A stretch of 20,378 nucleotides of DNA. Source: JBOGFI01 sp050743365 (GTDB lineage Bacteria; Actinomycetota; Acidimicrobiia; IMCC26256; JACDBD01). Positions within the stretch are counted from its first letter, which is position 1, and each line of letters opens with the position of its first letter. The position numbers and the translations under genes were made by a program. The stretch is from assembly GCA_050743365.1 (NCBI GenBank), contig JBOGFI010000114.1, positions 1 through 20,378 of the forward strand, written 5' to 3'. Below, piece after piece: positions 6,795-14,272 of this stretch. The notes beneath the pieces are model-generated. The model saw only the letters and a program-made list of their open reading frames with translations, had not been told where the DNA came from and did not search any database.

Positions 6795-7338
6795 CCTGGT
6801 AGCGGAACGGGCTGTTGAGCTCGGCGAGCGGAGGGAACGACTGGTCGCGCGGCGACACGACGGTGCGGGCCAGCGGCCACTCGATGCCCGCCGAGTCCCA
6901 GCGGATGCCCGTGTCGTGCCGGGGCTCGTGCTCGGTGGACACCAGGTAGCCGACGACCGTGTCGTCGGAGGTGGCCTGGAAGCCGTGCGCGCAGCCCGTA
7001 GGGACGTGCACGGCGGTGGGGGCCGTGCCCTCGAGCGCGAAGGTCGCGTGCTCGCCGAAGGCCGGCGACCCGATCCGTAGGTCGACCACGACGTCGAAGA
7101 TGGAGCCGGCGATGCAGACCACCGTCTTCGCGTGGTCGTGAGGAGGGCACTGGAAGTGCAGCCCGCGAATGACCCCGGGGAACGAGCGCGAGTAGTAGAA
7201 CTCCGCGACCGTGCCGTCCAGGCCCATCGCCTCCACGACGCTGCGCTGGTAGACCTTCACGAAGCTGCCGCGGGTGTCGGAGAGGGGCTCGAGCCGGAGG
7301 TGGGCGCACCCGGGTATCAGCGTCGGCTCAGCTCGCAC
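6781..7338 (-). CDS. RmlC-like dTDP/CDP-4-keto-deoxysugar (3,)5-epimerase family protein
   Basis: 185 residues from GTG, overlapping the rfbH end by 11 bases. It has a cupin fold with the RmlC base motif RGLHFQ (H61), K71, AHGF (H118), GIRWD and a C-terminal SPRD whose D165 should pair with the histidine. In Salmonella RmlC the stretch YKTTNYY holds Tyr133 and Tyr138. Here it reads YLVSTEH, so Y131 is kept and the Tyr138 equivalent is E136. The enzyme is therefore expected to abstract a proton alpha to the keto group, with an altered acid step. Within an RfbF-G-H operon a C5-epimerase of the ascarylose (AscE) type is the natural reading, since C3 is deoxygenated by RfbH. That role is inferred. 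Confidence 0.85.
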   Translation of the reverse strand: MRAEPTLIPGCAHLRLEPLSDTRGSFVKVYQRSVVEAMGLDGTVAEFYYSRSFPGVIRGLHFQCPPHDHAKTVVCIAGSIFDVVVDLRIGSPAFGEHATFALEGTAPTAVHVPTGCAHGFQATSDDTVVGYLVSTEHEPRHDTGIRWDSAGIEWPLARTVVSPRDQSFPPLAELNSPFRYQDDGG

Positions 7339-8671
7339 GGGCCGCCGGGCGTCGGGCGATCACCGGTGAGGCGACGAAATCGCGGATCACCTCGATGACG
7401 TAGTCGAGCATCGCATCGGTGAGCCCCGGGTACACGCCGATCCAGAACGTGCGCTCCGCCACGAAATCGGCGTTGGTGAGCGGACCCGCTCCTCGATGGG
7501 GCCGGTCCATGTACGCGGGCTGGCGCACGAGGTTCCCTCCGAAGAGGAGCCGGGTGGCGATGTTTCGCGACTCGAGGTGCTGCACGAGGTCGAAGCGACC
7601 GAAGCTGGCCTCGGGTGCCACCGAGATGGTGAACCCGAACCAGCTCGGCTCGCTCCCCGGCGTGGCGCGGGGCATGACCAGGGCGTCGAGGTCCTCGAGG
7701 CCCTGGTGGAGCCGCCGCCAGTTGCGCTGCCGCGCCTCGACGAAGCCGGGGAGCTTGTCGAGCTGGGCGACGCCGACGGCTGCCTGCATGTCGGTGGCCT
7801 TCATGTTGTAGCCCACGTGCGTGTACACGTACTTGTGGTCGTAGCCGTAGGGAAGGTCGCCGAACTTCCAGGCGAACCGGCGCCCGCACGTGTTCTCCTT
7901 GCCCGGGTCGCACCAGCAGGCGCGGCCCCAGTCGCGGAACGATTCCACCAGCTTCTTCATCGCGGCCGTCCGGACCAGCACGCAACCGCCCTCGCCCATC
8001 GTGATGTGGTGCGCGGGGTAGAAGCTCGTGGTGGCGAGGTCGCCGAACGACCCGGTGCGGCGGCCCCGGTACGTCGCGCCGACGGCATCGCAGTTGTCCT
8101 CCACGAGCCAGAGCCCGTGACGCCCGGCGAACTCGCACACCGTGTCGAGATCGAACGGGTTTCCGAGGGTGTGGGCGACCATGATCGCCTTGGTCCGGGG
8201 CCCGATCGCCTCCTCGAGCTGGCTGGTGTCGATGTTGTAGGTGCCGAGCTCGACGTCGAGGAAGACCGGGACGAGCCCGTGCTGATAGAGCGGGTTCACG
8301 GTGGTCGGGAAACCGGACGCCACCGTGATCACCTCGTCTCCGGGGGCCAGCCGGCGGTCGCCCAGCTCGGCGGCGGTCAGCGCGCTGACAGCGAGCAGGT
8401 TCGCAGAGGAGCCCGAGTTGCAGAGCAGCGCGTGGGGCATGCCGATGAACTCGGCGAACCGAGCCTCGAACTGGGCGGCGAAGCGCCCGGTGGTGAGCCA
8501 GAAGTCGAGGGCCGAGTCGACGAGGAGCCCGAGCTCGTGACTGTCGAAGACCTTGCCCGAGACCGGGATCGGGGTCTTCCCCGGCTCGAAGGGCGCGGCC
8601 GGGAACGCCTCGTCGTGGTAACGGCGCACGAGGCTGGCGATCTCCGCGCGGAGCTCGCTCGCTGCGCTCAT
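7328..8671 (-). CDS. rfbH: CDP-4-keto-6-deoxyglucose 3-dehydrase (E1), PMP/[2Fe-2S] enzyme
   Basis: 447 residues from the ATG one base after the rfbG stop; a longer in-frame version to 8728 would intrude into rfbG. It has an aspartate-aminotransferase (DegT/StrS) fold, with SFYPAHHITMGEGG placing H221 where the usual PLP lysine would be. This is the signature of the E1 dehydrase, which keeps pyridoxamine phosphate non-covalently. C194, C252, C254 and C262 give exactly C-X57-C-X-C-X7-C, the [2Fe-2S] ligand pattern of Yersinia E1, at positions one greater than its published numbering as I recall it. E1, with an E3 reductase, removes the C3 hydroxyl to make CDP-3,6-dideoxy-4-ketohexose. No E3 gene lies in the window. 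Confidence 0.96.
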   Translation of the reverse strand: MSAASELRAEIASLVRRYHDEAFPAAPFEPGKTPIPVSGKVFDSHELGLLVDSALDFWLTTGRFAAQFEARFAEFIGMPHALLCNSGSSANLLAVSALTAAELGDRRLAPGDEVITVASGFPTTVNPLYQHGLVPVFLDVELGTYNIDTSQLEEAIGPRTKAIMVAHTLGNPFDLDTVCEFAGRHGLWLVEDNCDAVGATYRGRRTGSFGDLATTSFYPAHHITMGEGGCVLVRTAAMKKLVESFRDWGRACWCDPGKENTCGRRFAWKFGDLPYGYDHKYVYTHVGYNMKATDMQAAVGVAQLDKLPGFVEARQRNWRRLHQGLEDLDALVMPRATPGSEPSWFGFTISVAPEASFGRFDLVQHLESRNIATRLLFGGNLVRQPAYMDRPHRGAGPLTNADFVAERTFWIGVYPGLTDAMLDYVIEVIRDFVASPVIARRPAARAS

Positions 8672-8672
8672 C

Positions 8673-9707
8673 TCACCGCGGCTCTGCGTGCGCCGCGCCC
8701 GCTCCGGAGCGAGCCCCGAGGTAGTCACGGTACCAGTCCGCGGTGCGGCCCAGTCCCTCGTGGAGGGTGACCCGCGGGCTCCAGCCGAGCACGGCTGCCG
8801 CCTTCTTCGCCGACAGGTGCTGGTCGCGGATCTCGCCCGGCGCGTCGTTCAGCACGAGGGGCTCGGTCCCGGGGAAGCCCGCCGCGGTGCAGATGGCCTC
8901 GTACATCTCCATGACCGTGAGCGGTGACTCGTCGCTGAAGTTGAACACCTCGCCCGCGAGATCGGCCTCGAGGAGCGCGTCCGCCACCAGGAGGTACGCC
9001 TCGACGACGTCACCGACGAACACGTAGTCGCGCCGGAAGGTGCCGTCGCTGCGGATCACCGGTTGCTCGCTCTGGAGCAGCGAGCGGATCGTCCCCGGCA
9101 CGATGCGCGACCAGTTCAGGTCGCCTCCGCCGAAGATGTTGGCGAAGCGTGCCGTCGCCACCGGCAGCCCGAAGGTCACCGCGAACGACTGCGTCACGAG
9201 GTCGGCGCACGCTTTCGACGCCTCATAGGGCTGACGGCCATTGAGAGGCATGTCCTCGCGGTAGGGCAGCTCGGTGGCCTCGCCGTACGCCTTGTCGCTG
9301 GACGCGATGACGATGCGCCGCACCAGGTCGGAGTGTCGCCGGCACGCCTCGAGCACGTTCCAAGTGCCCCGGACGTTGGTCTCGAAGGTGGCGAGGGGCG
9401 ACCGTCGTGCGGCGGAGACGATGGTCTGCGCCCCCAGATGGAAGACGGTGTCGACCTCGTGGCGCACGATGGCGCGCTCCACGACCGTCAGGTCCTCGAG
9501 ACAACCGGACACCACGGAGACCGAGTGCACGGTCCCGCTGCGGTAGAGCTCGGTCCGTGGATCGGCGTCGAGCACCAGCGCGGCCACGTTGGCGCCCAGG
9601 TCGACGAGCCGGCGCGTCAGCCAGGACCCGACCATTCCGGTCGCGCCCGTGACCAGCACCCGGGCACCGACCCACGAGCTCGTGGAAACGCCGGCCCCGT
9701 CCGTCAC
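8673..9707 (-). CDS. rfbG: CDP-glucose 4,6-dehydratase
   Basis: 344 residues from the GTG at 9707, whose GTGA overlaps the rfbF stop; the frame is open to 9929, but that extension lies inside rfbF. It is an extended SDR with GATGMVG (21-27), catalytic S137-D138-K139, and Y161-x3-K165. NIFGGGDLNWSRIVPGTIRS is the family's substrate-loop signature and separates it from dTDP-glucose dehydratases. The enzyme converts CDP-glucose to CDP-4-keto-6-deoxyglucose with tightly bound NAD+. It lies between rfbF, which makes its substrate, and rfbH, which uses its product, so pathway order follows gene order. Confidence 0.93.
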   Translation of the reverse strand: MTDGAGVSTSSWVGARVLVTGATGMVGSWLTRRLVDLGANVAALVLDADPRTELYRSGTVHSVSVVSGCLEDLTVVERAIVRHEVDTVFHLGAQTIVSAARRSPLATFETNVRGTWNVLEACRRHSDLVRRIVIASSDKAYGEATELPYREDMPLNGRQPYEASKACADLVTQSFAVTFGLPVATARFANIFGGGDLNWSRIVPGTIRSLLQSEQPVIRSDGTFRRDYVFVGDVVEAYLLVADALLEADLAGEVFNFSDESPLTVMEMYEAICTAAGFPGTEPLVLNDAPGEIRDQHLSAKKAAAVLGWSPRVTLHEGLGRTADWYRDYLGARSGAGAAHAEPR

Positions 9708-10483
9708 TGCTCCCACACCGCCCACGGCGCCTCCCCCCTCGTCCAGAGCTCGTTGAGCAGCAGGAACTCCCGGTAGGTGTCCATCGGCCGGAAGAACCCG
9801 CCGTGCTGGTACGCGACGAGCTGCTCCTCCTTCGCGAGCACCTCGAGCGGCTCCCGCTCGAGGACGGAGTCGAGCTCCAGGTAGTCGAGGAACTTCCGGT
9901 CGAACACGAAGAAGCCGGAGTTGACCCATTCCTCGCTCTTCGGCTTCTCGCGGAAGCGCCGCACCACGTGGTCGTCGTCGAGGTCGACGATGCCGAAGCG
10001 AGCGAACGGGCGCGTCGTGGTGACGGTCGCGACCTTGCCGTGGTGCTCGTGGAACTTCACGAGCTCGGAGATGTCGATGTCGGCGAGACCGTCGCCGTAG
10101 GTCACCACGAAGGAGTCGCCGTCGAGGTACCGCTCGACGCGCTTGACGCGACCGCCCGTGGCCGTCTCGTCACCGGTGTCGACCACCGTGACCCGCCAGC
10201 CCGCCTCGAGGTGCGAGGCGTAGAACTCCACCGCGGAGTGGTCGCCCAGGGTCACGGTGAAGTCGCTGTTCCACGCCTCGTAGTTGAGGAAGTAGTCCTT
10301 GATGATCTGTCCCCGGTACCCGATGCAGAGCACGAAGTCGGTGAAGCCATGATGGGCGAACAGCTTCATGATGTGCCACAGGATGGGCCGGCCACCGATC
10401 TCCACCATGGGCTTGGGCCGGAACTCCGTCTCCTCCCGGAGGCGGGTCCCGAGCCCGCCGCACAGGATCACGACCTTCGTCAC
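9704..10483 (-). CDS. rfbF: Glucose-1-phosphate cytidylyltransferase
   Basis: 259 residues from the GTG at 10483, matching the usual length of about 257. The longer open frame to 10540 adds residues unlike the family. The nucleotide-binding GGLGTRL (9-15) is followed by RPKPMVEIGGRPILWHIMK, both diagnostic of RfbF. VTYGDGLADID gives the metal-binding aspartates, and NSGFFVFDRKFLDYLE follows. It joins CTP and glucose-1-phosphate to CDP-glucose, committing carbon to the CDP-deoxysugar route. It is the first gene of the five-gene operon. TAGGCT (complement of 10491-10496) lies 7 bases before the start and no ribosome site is visible, suggesting leaderless transcription. Confidence 0.95.
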   Translation of the reverse strand: MTKVVILCGGLGTRLREETEFRPKPMVEIGGRPILWHIMKLFAHHGFTDFVLCIGYRGQIIKDYFLNYEAWNSDFTVTLGDHSAVEFYASHLEAGWRVTVVDTGDETATGGRVKRVERYLDGDSFVVTYGDGLADIDISELVKFHEHHGKVATVTTTRPFARFGIVDLDDDHVVRRFREKPKSEEWVNSGFFVFDRKFLDYLELDSVLEREPLEVLAKEEQLVAYQHGGFFRPMDTYREFLLLNELWTRGEAPWAVWEQ

Positions 10484-10490
10484 GCTCGTC

Positions 10491-10496
10491 AGCCTA
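10491..10496 (-). promoter_or_regulatory. Candidate -10 box of the CDP-deoxysugar operon (leaderless)
   Basis: TAGGCT on the minus strand fits TAnnnT and ends 7 bases before the rfbF GTG, so transcription would begin at or near the start codon. No -35 box is obvious. Confidence 0.35.
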
Positions 10497-10519
10497 CCGC
10501 GCCGCTCCGAAACGCCTCC

Positions 10520-10549
10520 CGCGACGACGCGGTACGACACGTCGTCGCG
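10520..10549. repeat. Perfect 10-bp inverted repeat in the divergent rfbF / glycosyltransferase region
   Basis: CGCGACGACG (10520-10529) and CGTCGTCGCG (10540-10549) are exact reverse complements separated by 10 bases, so the arm centres are 20 bp (two helical turns) apart. The repeat covers the -35/spacer region of the candidate promoter for the plus-strand gene and lies upstream of the rfbF -10 box. An operator is more likely than a terminator because no T-run follows. No cognate regulator is visible in the window. Confidence 0.5.
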
Positions 10550-10562
10550 CGTTGATTACCCT
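10534..10562 (+). promoter_or_regulatory. Candidate promoter of the glycosyltransferase-methyltransferase gene
   Basis: ACGACA (10534-10539, four of six matches to TTGACA), a 17-base spacer and TACCCT (10557-10562) resemble a housekeeping actinobacterial promoter. Transcription would begin near 10569, giving a leader of about 36 bases that contains the GAGGAAAC ribosome site. Read by eye only. Confidence 0.35.
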
Positions 10563-10604
10563 GCAGCGAACCGTACCAGTCCGCGCAAGAGGAAACGGGC
10601 AAGC

Positions 10605-12053
10605 ATGAAGCGCATCGGGGTCCTCGTCGTCGCCTACAATGTGGCGTCGACGCTCGCCCAGGTGCTCGACCGTATCCCGCGCGAGTTCCGACCTCGCATC
10701 AGCGACGTGCTCGTGTGCGACAACGCCAGCGAGGACTCCACCTACCTGGTGGGGTTGGGGTACAAGCAGCTGGCCGACGACCTCCCGCTCACGGTGATCC
10801 GCCAGCCCCGCAACCTCGGCTACGGGGGCAACCAGAAGGCCGGCTATCAGTGGGCGATCGACAACGACCTCGACATCGTCGTGCTGCTCCACGGCGACGG
10901 CCAGTACGCCCCGGAGTTCCTGCCCCAGATCGTGGCGCCGCTCGAGCGCGACGAGTGTGACGCGGTGTTCGGGTCCCGCATGATGGAGGCCGGCGGCGCG
11001 CGGCGGGGTGGCATGCCGCTGTACAAGTACGTCGGGAACCGCATCCTCAGCACGTTCGAGAACGCCGTGGTCGGCACCGAGCTGAGCGAATGGCACAGCG
11101 GCTACCGCGCCTACGACGTGGCCACGCTGCGCGACATCCCGTTCCTGCGCAACTCGGACGAGTACGACTTCGACACCGAGATCATCGTCCAGCTGCACGA
11201 GGCGGGGAAGCGGATCGTCGAGCTGCCGATCCCGACCTACTACGGCGACGAGATCTCCTACGTCAACGGCATGAGGTACGCGAAGGACATCGTGCTCGAC
11301 GTGCTCCGCTACCGCGCGCACAAGATGGGCTTCGGCTCGGGTGAGACCGCCTTCGCCGGGAATGCTTTCGAGCTCACGCGAGGCGACGACAGCTCGCACG
11401 GGCGCATCCTGGCCTGGCTCGCCGGACGGCGTCCGTGCCGAGTGCTCGACCTCGGCTGCGGCGACGGCGAGTTCGGGGCCCGGCTCCGCGCGCACGGCCA
11501 CGAGGTGACCGGTGTCGATCGCGTGGAGTCCGACGGAGCGCGGCAGCGACTGGACCGCTTCTTCGTGGCCGACGTCGACGAGGGCATTCCCTCCGACGTC
11601 GGCACCGGGTACGACATCGTGCTCGCGGCCGAGCTGCTCGGGTACGTCCGTCGGCCCGCCCGGCTGCTCGCCGACGCGAGGGAGTGCCTGCGACCGGGCG
11701 GCTCCGTGATCGCGACGGTGCCCAACTTCGGGCACTGGTACCCGAGGCTTCGCGTCCTCATGGGGCGCTTCGACTACGACCGCCGCGGGATCCTCGACGA
11801 GGGGCACGTCCGCTTCTTCACCCGCCGGAGCTTCGAGCGGCTCGTAGCGGCCGAGGGCTTCAACTCCCGGCGACGGGAGACGCTGGGACTGCCGCTCGAG
11901 GTGCTCGGCCGGGGCCTGCGCGAGCACCGCGCTCCGGGGGAGAGGCCCGTTCGCTTCCTGCAGCGCGTGGACGGTGTCGGGGTCACGCTGCGGCCCACAC
12001 TCTTCGCGTACCAGTTCCTGTACGAGCTCGAGCCGGTTCGGGCGCTCGACTAA
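10605..12053 (+). CDS. Bifunctional family-2 glycosyltransferase / SAM-dependent methyltransferase
   Basis: 482 residues from an ATG preceded by GAGGAAAC. The frame is open back to 10368, but that part runs through rfbF on the other strand. Residues 1 to about 235 are a GT-A glycosyltransferase of the polyprenyl-phosphate sugar transferase type: VLVVAYN, CDNASEDST, the metal motif HGDGQ with D98, and the GYRAYD acceptor loop. Residues about 265-445 are a class I methyltransferase with motif I VLDLGCGDG (from V280) and a downstream LRPGGSVIATVPN strand. It probably transfers a sugar to a lipid carrier or glycan and methylates the product or a nearby group. Divergence from the CDP-deoxysugar operon suggests the same glycan. 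Its TAA overlaps the convergent gene's stop at 12050-12053. Confidence 0.88.
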   Translation: MKRIGVLVVAYNVASTLAQVLDRIPREFRPRISDVLVCDNASEDSTYLVGLGYKQLADDLPLTVIRQPRNLGYGGNQKAGYQWAIDNDLDIVVLLHGDGQYAPEFLPQIVAPLERDECDAVFGSRMMEAGGARRGGMPLYKYVGNRILSTFENAVVGTELSEWHSGYRAYDVATLRDIPFLRNSDEYDFDTEIIVQLHEAGKRIVELPIPTYYGDEISYVNGMRYAKDIVLDVLRYRAHKMGFGSGETAFAGNAFELTRGDDSSHGRILAWLAGRRPCRVLDLGCGDGEFGARLRAHGHEVTGVDRVESDGARQRLDRFFVADVDEGIPSDVGTGYDIVLAAELLGYVRRPARLLADARECLRPGGSVIATVPNFGHWYPRLRVLMGRFDYDRRGILDEGHVRFFTRRSFERLVAAEGFNSRRRETLGLPLEVLGRGLREHRAPGERPVRFLQRVDGVGVTLRPTLFAYQFLYELEPVRALD

Positions 12054-14164
12054 CCACGCGCGCTGACGCCGGCTTCCCTGACGATCTCCGAACACAGGCG
12101 CGATCGCACCGGCACGCGCTCGATCCTCCCCGCGAACTCGTCGTCGACCGGTCCGCCGATGTCGGTCCTGCCGATCGTGACGGGGCCCGCGTGAAGGAGA
12201 AGGGCGAGGTCGAGCGCCGGCTCTCCGTCGACGTCGACCCGCAAGCTGCCCACCCTCGGGTCGTGCACGACGTCGAGCTGGTACTGGCGACCGGGCTCGA
12301 TCGCGCGCGGTTCGCCCGCCAGGTCGACGTCGAGGAGCTCGGACTCGAACGTGAAGGCGATCTCGCTGTCGTCACGATATTCGACGGCCAGGTAGTCCCC
12401 GCTGCCGGGCGTTCCGGTCACGACCAGCGGCTCTCGCGTGCCGGGGGGTCGGCTCGCGAAGCGCACTCTCAGCCGGTAGCGCCCGGTGGCGCCGGTTCGC
12501 TCAACCGCGCGCCATGCGTCGCCGTTGGACCAGTAGAGCCCGTCGCAGTCGCCGAGCACGAACAGGCGCCCGGTCGGCCCGGGCTTCGGGAGCTCCTCGC
12601 CGCGCCGCAGCTCCAGGCGTGTCCCTCCGGGCAGCGCCTGGTCGACGTCGTGCTGGAACCCGATGAACCCGGCCCGGTCGTCCTCGGACAGGGAGCCGCT
12701 GAACGCTCGCTGATGGAGGATCGCGAGCCCGAAGTTCAGCCACAGCGACAGCGCCGCCAGCGCCGCCAGCCCGATGGCGACCGCTCGCACCAACGCCCGC
12801 CGAGTGGCGGGCGTATCGAGACGGTGCAGCAGCACGTGCAGGCCGGCCAGGCTCGCGAGCACCAGCAGAGGCAGGAAGTCCGAGATGTAGCGGTGGGCTA
12901 CGAACGCGATCGTGAGGGTCACGAGACCGCCCGCCAACGCACCCAGCGCGGGCACCCTCAGCGCCGCAACGCCCGGGCCCGATGCTCCCGAGCGCCGGGG
13001 CCGGAAGACGGCTACCAACCCAACGAGGCTCAGGGTGAACAGGGCGGGCATCGTGGCGGGGATGCTCGCCGCCCGGTCGATGGTGTCGAACGTCACGTCG
13101 CCGACGACCGTCGTCCGGCTCGGGAACGTGACCCACGGGAACAGCCGGTCGAGCGCGATCCCGTCGGGGCGGAGCATGGCCAGTGCGGTCGTGGGCACGA
13201 ACTTCAGGCCGAAGAGGCTCCCCCCGTTGTCGGCCAGCGCCGCGAGCCGGTCTGGGTTCCGGAGCTCCTTCGTGAAGGCCTGCTCGTCGAACGGAATGCT
13301 GTAGAGGCTGCCGAACTTGGCGTAGTTCACGTACGCGTAGAGCGCCGCGGGCACCGCGACCGCGATGGCCAGCGGAAGCGTGTACGAACGGTTGGCGGCC
13401 CTGTCGCCCAACCCGAGCCATCGCAGGGGCGCGAGTAGCGCCCGCCAGTCGAGGCGGGCGTCGGCCACCACCAGCAGCCGCGCCGTCAGGAGCACGCCCA
13501 ACGCGACGACCGGTCCTGCGCCGACCGACGCCCGGGTGAGCAACGCGAGCCCCGCGAACACGCCCGCCCCGGCGAGGTGACGGGGCTCGGGCTTCACGAT
13601 GAAAGCGAGGACGAAGTCGTAGGCGGCGATCGCGAGCGCCACGCCCCACAGCTCGGACTCGTGGTACACGAGCGTCCGGCTGGCGAGGAAGAGCAGGATC
13701 GACCCCGCGCCGACGACCACGAGGAACGCGCCCGCCGCCCACGCCTCGTTCCGATCGACGGCCCGGTTGCCGCGCACGAGGCCCCGGATGCGCCAGCTCA
13801 GTCGGGCCGTGAACACGAGTGTCACCGCGAACGCCCCCAGCATCGACAACTGCGCGAGCCGCCCGTCGAGCCGGTCGGTGAGTGCCGCGACCGGCAACCG
13901 CAGCAGGGCCGGCGCCGGGCCGAAGTACATGTAGGCCTTGCCGTCGACGATGAACGCCTCGATGCTGAGCTCGTCCCGGGGGACGTCCCAGTGGCCGTCG
14001 AGGAGGCTATGGGCCTGGGCGTCGTAGAAGTTGTCGAGCTCGCCTGATTGAAGGAGGTCGAGCCGTCCGATCGCCAGCATCCAGATGAACGGGACCGCGG
14101 CGAGGAGGCCACCGATGGCACACGCACGGTAGAACCGCCGCCGCGCGTCGAGGTCGGTGGTCAC
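12050..14164 (-). CDS. Polytopic GT-C-like membrane protein with C-terminal beta-sandwich domain
   Basis: 704 residues from the GTG at 14164; a start at 14206 would add 14 residues. TAGATT lies 8 bases before 14164, favouring the shorter, leaderless form. About ten hydrophobic helices span residues 10-500. The first periplasmic loop (GELDNFYDAQAHSLLDG, then a MYFGPAPALLRLP segment) resembles GT-C glycosyltransferases that use lipid-linked sugars, with the acidic residues in loop one. The last 170 residues are soluble and strand-rich, with a GRQYQLDVVHDPRVGSLRVD / VTIGRTDIGGPVDDEFAGRI pattern like LamG/concanavalin domains, probably outside the membrane. The exact reaction is unknown. Placement beside sugar-nucleotide genes supports surface glycan assembly. 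Confidence 0.8.
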   Translation of the reverse strand: MTTDLDARRRFYRACAIGGLLAAVPFIWMLAIGRLDLLQSGELDNFYDAQAHSLLDGHWDVPRDELSIEAFIVDGKAYMYFGPAPALLRLPVAALTDRLDGRLAQLSMLGAFAVTLVFTARLSWRIRGLVRGNRAVDRNEAWAAGAFLVVVGAGSILLFLASRTLVYHESELWGVALAIAAYDFVLAFIVKPEPRHLAGAGVFAGLALLTRASVGAGPVVALGVLLTARLLVVADARLDWRALLAPLRWLGLGDRAANRSYTLPLAIAVAVPAALYAYVNYAKFGSLYSIPFDEQAFTKELRNPDRLAALADNGGSLFGLKFVPTTALAMLRPDGIALDRLFPWVTFPSRTTVVGDVTFDTIDRAASIPATMPALFTLSLVGLVAVFRPRRSGASGPGVAALRVPALGALAGGLVTLTIAFVAHRYISDFLPLLVLASLAGLHVLLHRLDTPATRRALVRAVAIGLAALAALSLWLNFGLAILHQRAFSGSLSEDDRAGFIGFQHDVDQALPGGTRLELRRGEELPKPGPTGRLFVLGDCDGLYWSNGDAWRAVERTGATGRYRLRVRFASRPPGTREPLVVTGTPGSGDYLAVEYRDDSEIAFTFESELLDVDLAGEPRAIEPGRQYQLDVVHDPRVGSLRVDVDGEPALDLALLLHAGPVTIGRTDIGGPVDDEFAGRIERVPVRSRLCSEIVREAGVSARG

Positions 14165-14172
14165 GGTCGGCG

Positions 14173-14178
14173 AATCTA
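14173..14178 (-). promoter_or_regulatory. Candidate -10 box for the membrane GT-C-like gene (leaderless)
   Basis: TAGATT on the minus strand (complement of AATCTA) fits TAnnnT and ends 8 bases before the GTG at 14164. It lies in the 108-bp gap after the amidohydrolase gene. I see no clear terminator or second feature in that gap. Confidence 0.35.
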
Positions 14179-14272
14179 ACGGCCGCCGCTCGATGCCCCG
14201 GGTCACCGCCGCGCTCCGCGAGAGCCGGCGACGACGCGGTCAACGCTCGACGTCGGGTGGGACGACTCGCTC

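Noticed and set aside
9708..9929. N-terminal extension of the CDP-glucose dehydratase
   Set aside because: It lies wholly inside rfbF and is Arg/Gly/Ala-rich. The GTG at 9707 overlaps the rfbF stop and gives a family-like N-terminus.
10368..10604. N-terminal extension of the glycosyltransferase-methyltransferase
   Set aside because: It is antisense to the start of rfbF. The ATG at 10605 has a ribosome site and begins the GT2 fold directly.
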